Source of the DNA: Lineolata rhizophorae
Lineage: Eukaryota > Ascomycota > Dothideomycetes > Lineolatales > Lineolataceae
Direction: 5' to 3'
Assembly (NCBI GenBank): GCA_010093515.1
Contig: MU001674.1
Location: 1,265,560-1,329,559 of the forward strand
Length of the DNA stretch: 64,000 nt
Shown: piece by piece, positions 20,784 through 31,611 of the stretch
How positions within the stretch are numbered: position 1 is the stretch's first letter
Layout of the letters: each line of letters begins with the position of its first letter
Made by a program: the position numbers and the translations under genes
The notes under the pieces: generated by a model
What the model was told of the DNA's origin: nothing
Seen by the model: only the letters and a program-made list of their open reading frames with translations
Database searches by the model: none

Positions 20784-23252
20784 GGATGTGTGGATGAGCG
20801 TTTGGTGTGCCGGTACGAATATGAGAATGTGTGGTTGGTGGGTTGTGATTCGAAAGGGGATAAGGAATGGGTTTCTGTGCGCGCGCACGGAACTCAAATG
20901 GGTTGCTCTACTCTTCTCTCACTGCTTGCTGCATGGGTTTTGTCTCCTTTGTTCACCGGCTTCTCCTGAGTTTGATTTCCTTTTCCCTCTCTGCCTTTCA
21001 CTTTGTCTTGCGGGACTTTAATTGAGCTCTGGAGTGCTGGAGCTTTCCGAAAGACCTGCTGTTACTTGCCTTTCCTTCCCATTTTTTACTATTCCGATTG
21101 TCTCCATTTTATTTGTTCCCTCCTTGCTCTCGGACTCTTGTCCTATTATGTCTCTTTTTTTTTCTGCCTTTGCTGTCTGCAAAACAGTACTATTAGCTAC
21201 TAGCATGGCGTTGGTGGTTCCGGGTTTCTGCGTTTGTTTAGCTAAATAGCGTCTTCTTGTTCTTCCTAATTTTCCTTTGTGAGGTGGTATACTTGCGTGT
21301 GAAGTGTAGGGCTCGGAATTTCGGTTTCTTTTCTTCGGACCCTGGGAACGTTGGGAGAGCGATAGTAATTTGTTTGCTCTCTTGCTTCCATTCGGGGGTC
21401 CAGCTTGCGTAGCTTTTATGTTTCTCTCCACTTTCTTCTGCTCTGGTATCCTCTCCTTACTTGTTAACTTTTTACTCTATTGATCTGCCCAGTGGCGACG
21501 CGTTGGAATACAAAAAAAAAATGGGAGCCCTGCTGGTGACACAGTCATCATCACCCAGTTCTTACGTGGCTCGCCCCGCCTCTTCCTCGTCGGCCTGCTC
21601 CTGCTTCTATTAGTTCCTCTCTCGCCTCGTAACGGCCGGCCTGGTTGCGAGATGCGTGCACGCAGCGTGCATAGAGACATTTTGTGGGGCTGGTGGGGAC
21701 GACATGCATGTGCGCTCGTTATGAAATGGGACATGGAGACACGGCTGGACGGGTGGCGGCATTCGGTGGGCACCTTTGTTTTGCTTTTCTGGTTTCTTTT
21801 TGTTACGGGCTCGGGACCGAGCGGGACAGAGTATGAAATTGGGGACATGACATGCGAGGCTGAAAAGGGATGGAATGGTATCAGGCAAAGCCAAATGGTG
21901 GTTATGCGGGCGTGGGCTGTTGTATGGGAGAGTAAAGTGTATTGCCTACGGTGTTTCTTCAGTAGATTGCGGGGGGCTGGTGCGCGCAGACGTAGCAGCG
22001 AGCCAATGCAAATGCTGTGGAAGTGGACCCGATGGTTCGACGTGACGCGGACACATGCAAGGTACGCGGCACGCGGCACGTGAGAAGGCACAAAGGAAGA
22101 AGTGAGAAAGACGCGAAAAAGTGATGGGGTTGGTCGAGGGCAGCCCGTCGCCGGCCCAGCTCGGCCTCGGATGTCGAGCTCGGTGATACAGCATGCGGCG
22201 GCGTCGGATGTCCGAGCGGAATATCCCGAGGCCGACGGATGGCCCGGGGTGCGGGAGACGCGGGTAGGTAGGCAGCAGTCAATTTCATCGTATGCGGGTC
22301 CGAATGGGTCCGAATGGATGGAGTATGCCATTCTGCGGCTTTCGCGACAGGAATCGCGTCGTCGCGCGGCGCGCATGGCTCCGGTCGGTAAGCAGGTCTG
22401 ATCTAGATCGCGGGCCCTGGTTTTCTTTCGCCACCGCGCGGTGGTGAGGTGACTTTCGGTGGCTTGGATACGGCATAGTTACGTGGGGACCGGGCAGGAG
22501 AAAGCAGAGTCGTCCAGGCCTTCTGACCGCGGTGACTGTGTGAGGGTTCGCGAGCAAAAATGCAGATGCCGTTGCGCGCAAAAGGCCGCGGCGCAAAGTC
22601 GTCGAGAGCCCGGTGGTTGGTTTGAATTGGCCGGGCCGTGATTGGCTGTGGCGGCCGTTGGAACCGGGGAACGTCTTAGCTCTGACGGTCGACTCGCGCA
22701 GCCCCAGGCAGGTACATACATCAGCATGGGGCAGGAGCCGCCGAGACCTCTCCGCCCTGCGGGCCAATAAATACGTGAGACGGCCCGCGGTGCTGGCCTT
22801 CGTCGTCGCTCAATGCCTATCTTTCGTGCCCGCTGCATTCACGACGCTTTCGATCTTGGAGCATTCTTTTGCGCGGGCTTTCAGGCGGGGCTTTGTTTGG
22901 AGAGGGCGAAGGGACGTGACTCTGCGTTCAGCATCACTCACCACCCGGTTTGAACGCCGCCGCCGAGCACGGAAGCGCCAAGGAACGCCACTCTGCGACA
23001 ATTGCAGTCGTGACAGCACTGCTTCCGGCGGGAAGCCGCACTAGCCACCAAAGCAATCCGCCCGCACCGCGTCTCGGACTCTCTCTCTCTCTCTCTCTGT
23101 CCCTCTCTCTCGGCGGCAGCGCGTCGACATCGTCGACATCGCAGCCTTGGACCGCAGCCACGCCACGACAAAAGCGCGCCTCCCACCGCCCTCCCACCGT
23201 CTTCTCCTCACCCGCTCCACCCGACGCCCACCATCCCGCCTCCGCGCCGACC
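20784..23252. other. RIM15-CCC1 intergenic region
   Basis: The first part is T-rich and presumably holds the RIM15 3' UTR. The rest is unremarkable apart from CCAAT boxes upstream of CCC1 (22626-22767) and a CT dinucleotide run at 23079-23112. ORFs on both strands lack family signatures. Confidence 0.5.
22626..22767. promoter_or_regulatory. Cluster of three CCAAT boxes upstream of CCC1
   Basis: ATTGG (CCAAT on the minus strand) occurs at 22626-22630 and 22641-22645, 15 bases apart, and CCAAT on the plus strand at 22763-22767, all 485-630 bases before the CCC1 ATG. In Aspergillus the vacuolar iron importer gene is activated by the CCAAT-binding complex with HapX during iron excess. The extra HapX-type half-site next to CCAAT was not clearly seen, so the link is a hypothesis. 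Confidence 0.35.
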
Positions 23253-23578
23253 ATGTCGACGAAGCCGCTGCTCTCCAAGCCGGCCGGCGCCAACGGCTCC
23301 TCGAGCCCGCCGGCCAACGCGCGCTACCAGACCCTCGCGGAAGCGGCCGAGGACGCGGACGCGCGCCGGCAGCGCCACGGCCGGCGCCGGCGCCGGCCGA
23401 GCGGGGCGTCGTCGTCGTCGACGGCCGCATCGTCGGCGTCGTCGTCGCACTCGGAGCAGCACTCGAGCCACGGCGAGATCATCCGCGACACCATCATCGG
23501 GTTCGCCGACGGGCTGACGGTGCCGTTCGCGCTGACGGCCGGGTTGTCTTCGTAAGTGCTTGCCAGTTTGCTTCGCTC

Positions 23579-23609
<31 letters not shown>

Positions 23610-23665
23610 CTTGGTGGTTGGCACGGCCGGAGCCGCGGGGCGTCCTGGCTCAGGGCTGTTCTTTT

Positions 23666-23707
<42 letters not shown>

Positions 23708-24701
23708 TGTAACGCCCGCGAGATCACGAGATCACGAGTCTCGTGACCGAGGCTTGCCTCCCCCGAGTGTCTGCGTCGTTTCCATTCAAAACTGTCCAAA
23801 TCTATATCGTCTTTTGAACTCCTGAACTCTCCGGTCTTACTGACCGAAAGCGCAGAACCGGCTCGACGCGGCTGGTGATCCTCGGCGGGCTGGCGGAGCT
23901 CTTCAGTGGCGCCATCAGCATGGGCCTGGGCGCCTACCTGGCGTCCATAACGGAGAAGAAGGCGTACGAGGTGGAGGAGGCGCGCGAGTACCGCGAGGTC
24001 GCCGAGCAGCCGCTGGCCGAGGAGGAGGAGATCTTCGAGATCTTCGACAACTACGGCATCGAGCGCGAGCGCGTGATGCCTGTCGTTGAAGGGCTCAAGA
24101 TGAACCCGGATATGTGGGTCAAGGTGAGTGCTAGTGCCTTCTCATACATTGTCTGGAGTGGAGGGTGCAAAGGAAGAATCGTGATTGCTGCCGTCGGATG
24201 AATCTGGATGCTGGGCTAATCTGTTTTCCAATTGCGCAGTTCATGATGGACTTTGAACTCAAGCTCGAGAAGCCCAACACGCGCCGAGCCTGGATCTCTG
24301 CCTTCGTCATGGGCATGTCGTACTTTGTCGGTAAGTGCTCTTCAACCCCTCCCCCCTGAGCCGTTCCCATCCATCCGCCACCCTCCCTCCTACAGACCGG
24401 AACACCCCCCCCTCCTCCCCCCTTTCCCCTTTTTCTCTAACTCTCGGCGTCCCCAATAGGCGGCCTCATCCCCATGCTCCCCTATTTCTTCGTCGCCCTC
24501 CCGACCGCCCTCTTCGTCTCTATCGCCATCACCGTCGTCATCCTCATCGTCTTCGGCTACGTCAAGGCCGCCGTGTCGGGCACCGACCGCGCCGGCTGCC
24601 TCTTCTCCGCCGTCCAGACGCTGCTCGTCGGCGCCGCCGCCGCCGGCACCTCGTACGCCATCGTCCGCGGCGTGGACTCGCTCAAGCACGGCGATGAGTG
24701 A
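23253..24701 (+). CDS. CCC1: Vacuolar iron/manganese transporter of the CCC1/VIT1 family
   Basis: Four exons join in frame: 23253-23551, 23856-24123, 24240-24330 and 24460-24701, giving 299 residues. The N-terminus is Ser/Arg-rich and probably cytosolic. Five membrane segments follow: TM1 with the conserved GFADGLTVPFALTAGLSS, TM2 with GLAELFSGAISMGLGAYLA, then a cytosolic metal-binding helical hairpin rich in Glu (EEEEIFEIFDNYGIE), TM3 (AWISAFVMGMSYFVGGLIP), TM4 (IAITVVILIVFGYVKAA) and TM5 near the C-terminus. The family exchanges protons for Fe2+/Mn2+ to load the vacuole and protect against iron toxicity. The Met at 23253 is preferred because the open frame upstream lacks family similarity. 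Intron 1 is unusually repeat-rich (CTGT and TGC runs). Downstream it converges on the minus-strand gene ending at 26064. Confidence 0.95.
23580..23703 (+). repeat. Microsatellites (CTGT)n and (TGC)12 inside CCC1 intron 1
   Basis: A CTGT tetranucleotide run occupies 23580-23606 and about twelve TGC units occupy 23667-23703, both inside the 304-base first intron. They do not alter the protein but should be length-variable between strains. Confidence 0.9.
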
Positions 24702-26063
24702 GTTGCCGTTGGCGCAGAGCGGAATAGAAGTTGGATTTGCGCGGGGTTGGGCTGCCGCCGCGGCGCTATGCTCCGCTCGAATATCATTGTTCCTTTTTTT
24801 TGTCTTTTTTTTTGTTTTAGACCTTGGGCCCTTGGTCGGCTGCGATGCCGGGGCTGGTGTTTCTTTGGTTCGGTACTCGGCTCTTCCCCAGGCGCGTAAC
24901 ACCCCCCCTTCTTTTTTTTCTTTTTTTTTTTAATGCTTTTCAAATTCCGGGCGGGAAGCCAGCGCCCTGAATCAGAAGCCCTCATAGGACGGCACAAAAA
25001 GTTTTGAGATACCAGCGCATGACCTTCGGGTCTGCTTTTTTTCTGCGATGATGCTGTTCAGGTTTTTCAGTGGGAAAAGCCGGGATGCCTTGCGGCCTTG
25101 TATACTAGTTTTGTTGCGGCTCGGAATCGACGGATCGGCTCCAAGCTCAGGGGCTCTTAGGTTCCTTGGCTGTGTGTTATATTGTGATCGGACTGGATAC
25201 GTCGGGGTAAGGCAAGGGTAGGCGATGTGCGATTCAACGCGTTCCCGACGGCTGTCATCTGCGAGGGCCGCTGGCAGGTGGCGCCGGAGAGAATATTGCG
25301 GGCATTCAGTCACTGGTACCTTTGGCCGGGCCTCCGCGATGACCCGTTTGTGCTAGGGATTGCGGAGCTGTGTACACCAAAGCAGGGCGCTTCGTCGACA
25401 ACAATTGGAACGTCAAATATCGTATCGATTGGAGGCGGCGTCACCCCCCTGCCTATTGAGATTCATGACGGTTCGTGTTCTCTCTGAATTTGTGAGGACG
25501 AACTGGTTACACCTCACGAACATGCTCTAAATCGGACGAACGTTTCTATTCTGGTTTTGGCCGAACCGACTCGCAACAGTCCTCACTGCTCACAATCGAC
25601 CTTCCCTCCAGGAGGTTGGGTTCGACTGCCGAGCAGCGGAGTTCTTTTGAAGAGTAAGATCGTTTGTAATAACCCGTCCACCCATGCCTCATCAGCTCAC
25701 GCGTATCTCCCCCGAGCCAAACGCACTATTGAATCGGAAAGCAAGACGTGCACCATTCCTCTCCCCCCGGTTTATCGAAAGGACAAACTCCAACACGGCC
25801 ATGCTTGCACGCGTGCGCACGGGGTATCCCAAATCCGAACCGAGCAGTCCACACCTCGTTCATCGTACAGCCCCGATTACACCAAAACTAAAAGGCCATT
25901 ACTCGACTAAAGGGAGCATTTTTGCGCCCTTCGTCCCCCGACATGCCGAAAGTACAAGCTGACGAAACAGACAAAGACCTAATTCAAACTCCCCCCCCCT
26001 CTACTTCCACCCACAGTTAAACATAACCCAAAACCCCACCAAGTCCCACACCCCCCCACCCCC
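24702..26063. other. Convergent intergenic region CCC1 / low-complexity gene
   Basis: T-rich stretches at 24785-24820 and 24908-24932 fit a CCC1 3' region. From about 25,980 the plus strand turns into long C runs belonging to the next gene's 3' end. Two overlapping 90-120 codon ORFs at 25557-25962 show no family signature. Confidence 0.45.
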
Positions 26064-28439
26064 TCACCCCTTCCCCCTCCCAAACATCCCCCCCAACATC
26101 CTCCTCCCCTTCTCCTTCTCCTTCCCCTTCCCCTTCCCCCCTTTCCCCCCCTTCTCCCCCCCACCACCCCCCGCCTCCGCCTCCACCCCCGGCCCCAACG
26201 GCCAATTCTCCCACCCCGCGCCGCCCGCCCCTTCCCGGCCCCCCTCGGCCCCGTCCGGCTCCTCCTCCCACGGCCGCACCTCCAGCCGCCGCACCCGGCC
26301 GCCCAGCCCCAGCCGCTCCCGCGGCGACAGGTACCACTGCGCCGACAGCGCGCTGCGCGCCGTCGTGGCCGTCGCCGTCGACGGCGCCAGCGAGGGCGCC
26401 GCGACCGAGGGCGCGTACAGCGACGCGGCGTCGTCGGCGTCGTCGTCGGCGGCGCCGTCGGCGCCGTCGTCGTCCGGGGTGGCGGTGGCGCCCGAGCCGG
26501 CGCGGCGGCGCGCCGCGGGCAGGGCGCTGTGGCGCGGGTGCTGCTGCTGCTGCTGTTGGCGGAGGCGAAGCTGGTGGGGGGAGGCGGCGAAGCTGGCGGC
26601 GGAGCTGCGGTGGCGGTGGCGGCGGTAGGCGTGCGTGGCCTGGTCGGTCGAGAGCGCGACGGCGGTTTCGGGGTGGACGTAGGCGTAGGTGAGGGTGTCG
26701 GTGGAGGCGCGGTTGGAGACGCGGTGGGGCGGGGACGAGGACGCGGGTTGCGGCTGGCCCCGTCCGTCGGGCTCGGTTCCGTCTGGCCGCTGCTGCTCTT
26801 CCTGGAACCGCAAGACCGCCCTCGCCGCATCTGGATCCGCATAAAGCTCCGCTCGCTCATCGTTCTCGTCATCCTCCTCCGCCCGCCCCTCCGTCCTATC
26901 CGTCGTCGCCGTCGCCGGCCTGACCGGCATTCCCCTCTCCCACCCCTCCTGGACTCCCCCCCTTAAACCAAACCTCCCCACCGGCCCCTCCCACTCCCAC
27001 TCCCCCTCTCCCTCCCCCTCCCCCACCGGCGCCGAATTCGGCCTCTCCTCACCCGCCATCTCCCCCCCCCTCTCCCCCCCATACCCCCCCCCCCACCCGC
27101 ACCCATACCCCCCCGCGGCCGAAAACCCGCTCCTCACCGACCCGGCATAGCTCGTCGTCGGCGCCACGCTGCTCCCGCCGTCCTCCGAGTCTGGCCCCAG
27201 CGTGCTGGACCGATCGTCCGGCATCTGCATTTCGCTGGCCTCGCCGGCCAGGAAGGCCGCCGCCGCCGCCGCCGCCGCCGCCCCTGCCGCCGCCGGCGAC
27301 GAGCGCAGCAGCCGCCCATCGCGCGCGCGCGGAGGCGCGCTCAGCGGCGCCGGCGCCAGAGACGCCGACGCCGGCGCCGACGCGGCCGCGCCGCCGCTCG
27401 CCGCGTCGGCCGGGAAGAAGTACGATATCTCGGGCAGGTCGTCCAAGGAGGAAGGGGAAGGGACGCGGGCGAAGCCGGCGGCGGCGGTGGCGGTGGCGGG
27501 GGGCGCGCTCGTGGGCGGGCTCGTCGCCGTCGTCGTCGTCGTCGCCGTCGTCGTCGCCGTCGTCGTGGCCGTCGTCACCGCGCTCGCGCCCGATGACGTC
27601 GACGACGCGCCCGTCCGGTCCGAGCGATGGCTGTGGCGCGACCTCGGGGCCGCGGAGGCGGAGGCGGAGGCGGCGGCGGCGTCGCGCCTGGCCCTGGCGC
27701 GCGCCGACTCGGGCAGGCCGTCCCACCTGGCGTTGACGGGCGGGACGGTGGCGGGGAGCCTCCTGCTCTCGACGCCGGGGAGGAGCAAGGGCTGGGCGAG
27801 CGGCGGCGGGCGGCGGCGCCTCCTGGCCTCGGCCGGCGCCGCCCGCCCCCTCTCGGCCTGCTTCTCCGCCGCCTGCCGCAGCTGCGCCTTCTTGAAGTCC
27901 TCGAACGCGCTCGCGCTCGGCTCCTTCAGCGACAGGAACGAGAACATGCCCCCGCCGCCGTCCTTCTTTCTCTGCCGCTGCTGCTGCTGGTGCTCCTTGG
28001 CCCGGGTCGACGACGACGACGTTGACGCCGACGCCGACGGCCCCGACGACGCGCGCGAGCCGGCCTCGCTGCGCGGCGCGCTGCCGGCGCCGTCGTTGTC
28101 GGCGCCGGCGGCGGAGCCGAGCAGGCTGGAGGCGCGGGACGCCGGCGCCGTCGTGGCCGCCGTCGGCGGCGGGGGCGCGGGGCGGGCGGGCGAACGGGCG
28201 TCGAGCGAGGAGGAGGCGGCGGGGGAGGGCGGTGCGGCGCCGTGGGACGAGGCCGGCAGGGCGGGGAGGACGATGTCGTCCCACGGGGCCGGGGGCGGCG
28301 GGCCGGGTCCGGGGTCGTTGGAGGGGGCGAGGGGCGAGAGGGGCGAGGTGGTGGTGGGGTCGGCCGGGGCGTCGCGGCCGCGGACGGCGAGTCTGGGGAT
28401 GCGGGGGGAGGCGGGGTGGGAGGGGCCGGGGCGGGACAT
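26064..28439 (-). CDS. Low-complexity conserved fungal protein of unknown function
   Basis: A single open frame encodes 791 residues. Most is Ser/Ala/Pro/Arg-rich and probably disordered, with Ala, Gln and Asp/Thr runs. Two segments look conserved: FSFLSLKEPSASAFEDFKKAQ (from about residue 165) and, about 60 residues on, LPGVESRRLPATVPPVNARW followed by DGLPE. I believe I have seen this pair, with the same WDG(V/L)P ending, in uncharacterised proteins of other Pezizomycotina. Near the C-terminus WYLSPRERLGLGGRVRR is also non-random. No catalytic motif, signal peptide or membrane segment is evident. The C-terminal 150 residues are almost pure Gly/Glu/Lys/Arg. A long plus-strand frame (27202-28479) covers the same DNA but is composition-driven. 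An undetected intron or small indel in the simple tracts is possible. Confidence 0.65.
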   Translation of the reverse strand: MSRPGPSHPASPRIPRLAVRGRDAPADPTTTSPLSPLAPSNDPGPGPPPPAPWDDIVLPALPASSHGAAPPSPAASSSLDARSPARPAPPPPTAATTAPASRASSLLGSAAGADNDGAGSAPRSEAGSRASSGPSASASTSSSSTRAKEHQQQQRQRKKDGGGGMFSFLSLKEPSASAFEDFKKAQLRQAAEKQAERGRAAPAEARRRRRPPPLAQPLLLPGVESRRLPATVPPVNARWDGLPESARARARRDAAAASASASAAPRSRHSHRSDRTGASSTSSGASAVTTATTTATTTATTTTTATSPPTSAPPATATAAAGFARVPSPSSLDDLPEISYFFPADAASGGAAASAPASASLAPAPLSAPPRARDGRLLRSSPAAAGAAAAAAAAAFLAGEASEMQMPDDRSSTLGPDSEDGGSSVAPTTSYAGSVRSGFSAAGGYGCGWGGGYGGERGGEMAGEERPNSAPVGEGEGEGEWEWEGPVGRFGLRGGVQEGWERGMPVRPATATTDRTEGRAEEDDENDERAELYADPDAARAVLRFQEEQQRPDGTEPDGRGQPQPASSSPPHRVSNRASTDTLTYAYVHPETAVALSTDQATHAYRRHRHRSSAASFAASPHQLRLRQQQQQQHPRHSALPAARRRAGSGATATPDDDGADGAADDDADDAASLYAPSVAAPSLAPSTATATTARSALSAQWYLSPRERLGLGGRVRRLEVRPWEEEPDGAEGGREGAGGAGWENWPLGPGVEAEAGGGGGEKGGKGGKGKGKEKEKGRRMLGGMFGRGKG

Positions 28440-31400
28440 GGCGGGCGACGATGCCTCTTGTCTGGCTGGCTGTGCGTGAGGCTTGTTGCTGTTCCTGGGT
28501 GATTCGGGTACGCCCCGATGGGGCCGGCCTTTACGGGCAGCTTGTAGGGCGTGGTCGTGGGCCGGTGGGAGGAATGAAGGCCTCGATGGTCAACGACGAG
28601 GGATGGTTGGGAGAGGAACACGAGCCATGAAACCGCCGATTGCGCTGATAAAACGGATGTAGACAGCGCCGTGAGTCCCCACGTGCGCTGGCAAGTAGGA
28701 TAAAGTGTCGGAATGCGAATTGACTAGCAGAAAGAGACGAGCGAATGGAGACTGCCCGTCGCGCTGGTCATTGAACGGATGTTCGACGGCTACCTTTCTT
28801 TGATGCCAAGAAACGTTAGCTTGCGACGACCGCGGCTGAGTTCGACCCAAGGGATACCTTTGGCCGATTTCAATGGGACATTGGAGTGACTTGCAAACGA
28901 GAGTCGACGGGTCGACTGTCCCGGAAGCGACAAGAGCAGATAGGTAGCGCCTATGTACCTAAGTTTATCGCGCGCGCAGTCGAACCAACGTCGATAGCTC
29001 ACACTCGTCCGGCTCCGGCAACGCCGGAAACGCGAATCTCTCGACGTCTTGGGCGGAAATCACTCCGGCGGTGGCGCCGGCGGGTCGTTCGGCCTAAAAG
29101 CGCGATAATGACGGCTCCGCCTTTAGGGCCCCTCGGCTGGGACCCGTCGTGGAGTCGTGGCCAACCCTCGCTCGCGGCGCCCAAAATAACTGGAAATCGT
29201 CCGAGAAGGCCGTGTACGATTGTGGAGACCGGCCCGGGGGGTTTCGAAAAAAGCTGGCGCCCCCGGGGGCTTGAACTAGGCTAGTAGACCCGATCGAGAT
29301 CGAAGTGCTTGGTCCGGGTGCGGGCTAGCAGTAGTTGCCGAGGTGTTCGTCCTTGGTGCGAGTGGGCGGAAGCCGGGAGCTGTGGTTTTTCAGGGTATCC
29401 CTTTTTCTTTCTTTTCTTTCTGGCTGCTGGGGGAGGCAAGGAGTCATGAATCATGGACACGATGGGATGGATAGAAGGAGCAAGACGTCGTACGGCGTGC
29501 AGACGAGCAGGAATTATTAATAGGGGAGCGACGCGGGGGCAGAAAGGGGCGCGAAGGGAAGGGAAAACAGAGAAATCCAGGCACGTTTCCGAAAAGAAGG
29601 ATACACCGTCTCTCTCTCGCTCTCTCTCTCTCTTTCTCTTTGAGAGTCTTGGGACGGGCGACGCGGCGCCGGGTGATATCATAAATAAAAACCGGGCCGG
29701 CAGTCTTCGCCCGACCCGGACTCATCCCGCATTCTCCCCATTTCTTGGAAACCCGTGGCCTCTTGCAGATGCCACGGGCATTTCTGGGCGCTGGAGAGCC
29801 GGGATCCCAGCGGTGATCTTTCTTTTTGTTGTCGCTTGGGTGGGGGAGGGCTTTTGCTTGGTGCTCGTATGTAACTCTCTCAACTTGATGGAGATCGTGC
29901 CCTCGTACTCCGGGGTGCTCGGCGCGCCATGTACGTATGTGTGCGGAGTGCACGTTCGTCCCTATCATCGAAGATGGCGCGCCCCACGCGGCGGTTCGCA
30001 AGGGGGTTGTTGTTGCTCCGTAAGTGGTGTGTAGGCCGGCGGCTCACCGGCTGGGGAAGGCAAAATTTCCCATTCGCCAGGACTCAACATGAGCAGCCGG
30101 CTCGGCAAAGTCTAATGAGATAGGGAGCCAGGCTGGCAAGCCACGCCCGGCCTATCTGTCGTCTTGGGCCGGTCTGCCGTCCGTTTACCGCTGGAGAGGG
30201 TCGTTTGCGCGGTCAGCCCGCCGAGCTACGGCCATCCGCCATGCATCGTTCCGCGCGTCCTGCTCTCGCGATACTTGCTAGGTACATACATATGACCTAG
30301 AGGCTAGTGGGAACGCACAACACGGGTTCGTATTGGGGACAAATACCAGCTTCGCTCCCGCCTGTCGCGTCTCGGTGGTCTAGTCCAGCCCGTCTGGCGC
30401 TTTTCCTCTCTCACCTCCCCCCTCCCGCCTTTCCCCTCCCTTCTCCGGCTTGCTTTTTCGTTCCCGCGCACCGGCTGCACTTGCGGCTCAGCCGCGTCCG
30501 TCGAGGCGCCAGCGTTGCGTGCGGTTGGCGGCGCGGTCTAGATCGTCCCGGCCCATCGCCCAGCCGGCGGTTCCTGGTGGGAATCGCAACAATTTTCCGA
30601 CCGGGCAGGGGGAAGCTTGGCCGGCGACGACCGGGAGAGGAAGGTCGGTAGATAGGGAATGCGCGCATTGCAGCGTCAGGTACGTAGCCGGATCGCAGGA
30701 GGACAGGAAGGGGGCCCGAGGACGCGGCGCGTGAATGGGATGTCTGCGGATTGACGCCGGGATTGCCCTGGCATCCTGGCCGTGTGCGATCGCTCGCCCG
30801 GTTTCCGTTCAGCCAGCCTCCGCGCCGCCAGGCGGCCTTGGTCCTGTGGGCCGCCGCCGGGATGCATCCTGGCGCGCGCCGCGCCGGAGCCCTGGCCTCG
30901 ACCTGTTTGAAGGAGAGGAGAGGAGCGAGACGAAAATGCCCGGGCGATTTTGGCAGCTGAGATCTGTGCCGGTAAAGGCTGGCTGGGGGGGAGGGCTGCG
31001 GAGATACATAGCGCAGTTGCCAGCCATCTCCGTCCTCGACTTCGTCGTGGCGGCTGGAGGCCGCGGAGTCCTGCCGCGCATTCTCACTCGCCCGCTCACT
31101 CTCCCGCTCATTTCGCTCACCACAAAAGGCCTCTGCCCTTCCCCAGCCGGTTGACCAGCCGGCGCGCAGCTCGTGGCTGGGGACAGTGGCGCTTCCCGCC
31201 CGACTGCATACAGGCCAACGAGAAAACGAAGAGAAAAACAAACAAATCCCCGGCCTGCAACCCGCTCTGCCGCCTTCGCCTTTCATTTCCTTTCGCGGGA
31301 CAAGCGGCCGCCTTCGCGCGCCCCCACCGGGGCAGACCAGCCCGGTCCCGCCACGGCACGGCGCGCGGCTAACGAGGATTGCGTGCGGCAGAGCGGACGC

Positions 31401-31611
31401 GCTGGAGGTGCTGTACATGCGTAGTGCTCTAGGCGCCAACCAGCGCGGCACTTCCACCACGCGTTGGGCGTTGGAGCGCTCACCGGCCGGCGGCGGTCCT
31501 GCCGCGTCTCGCCGCCTTTGCGACCGCCCGACCTGGCTTGGCGCCCCTGCACCGGAGGCGGGGCAGACCACGATCGCCCGTCGATCCATCGTCCCTCCAC
31601 GCCCTCCTCCG
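28440..31611. other. Divergent intergenic region
   Basis: GC-rich spacer between two low-complexity genes on opposite strands, which presumably holds both promoters. It contains a CT-rich microsatellite at about 29608-29642 and a GGTACATACAT motif at 30281-30291. A 474-codon minus-strand frame at 30411-31835 has no family signature and overlaps the next gene antisense. Confidence 0.45.

Noticed and set aside
23079-23112. Regular CT repeats as a possible CRISPR-like or satellite array
   Set aside because: A simple dinucleotide run with no spacers; an ordinary fungal microsatellite.
25605-25640. GGTTCGACTGC resembling a tRNA B box
   Set aside because: No matching A box and no cloverleaf could be drawn in the preceding 90 bases.
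27202-28479. 425-codon plus-strand frame opposite the low-complexity gene
   Set aside because: Ala/Gly/Arg composition mirrors the opposite strand; the conserved blocks are on the minus strand.
31186-31611. N-terminal extension of the gene at 31612
   Set aside because: The open frame continues upstream but starts at a non-ATG-supported, unconserved region; the first ATGs before conserved sequence are 31612 and 31642.
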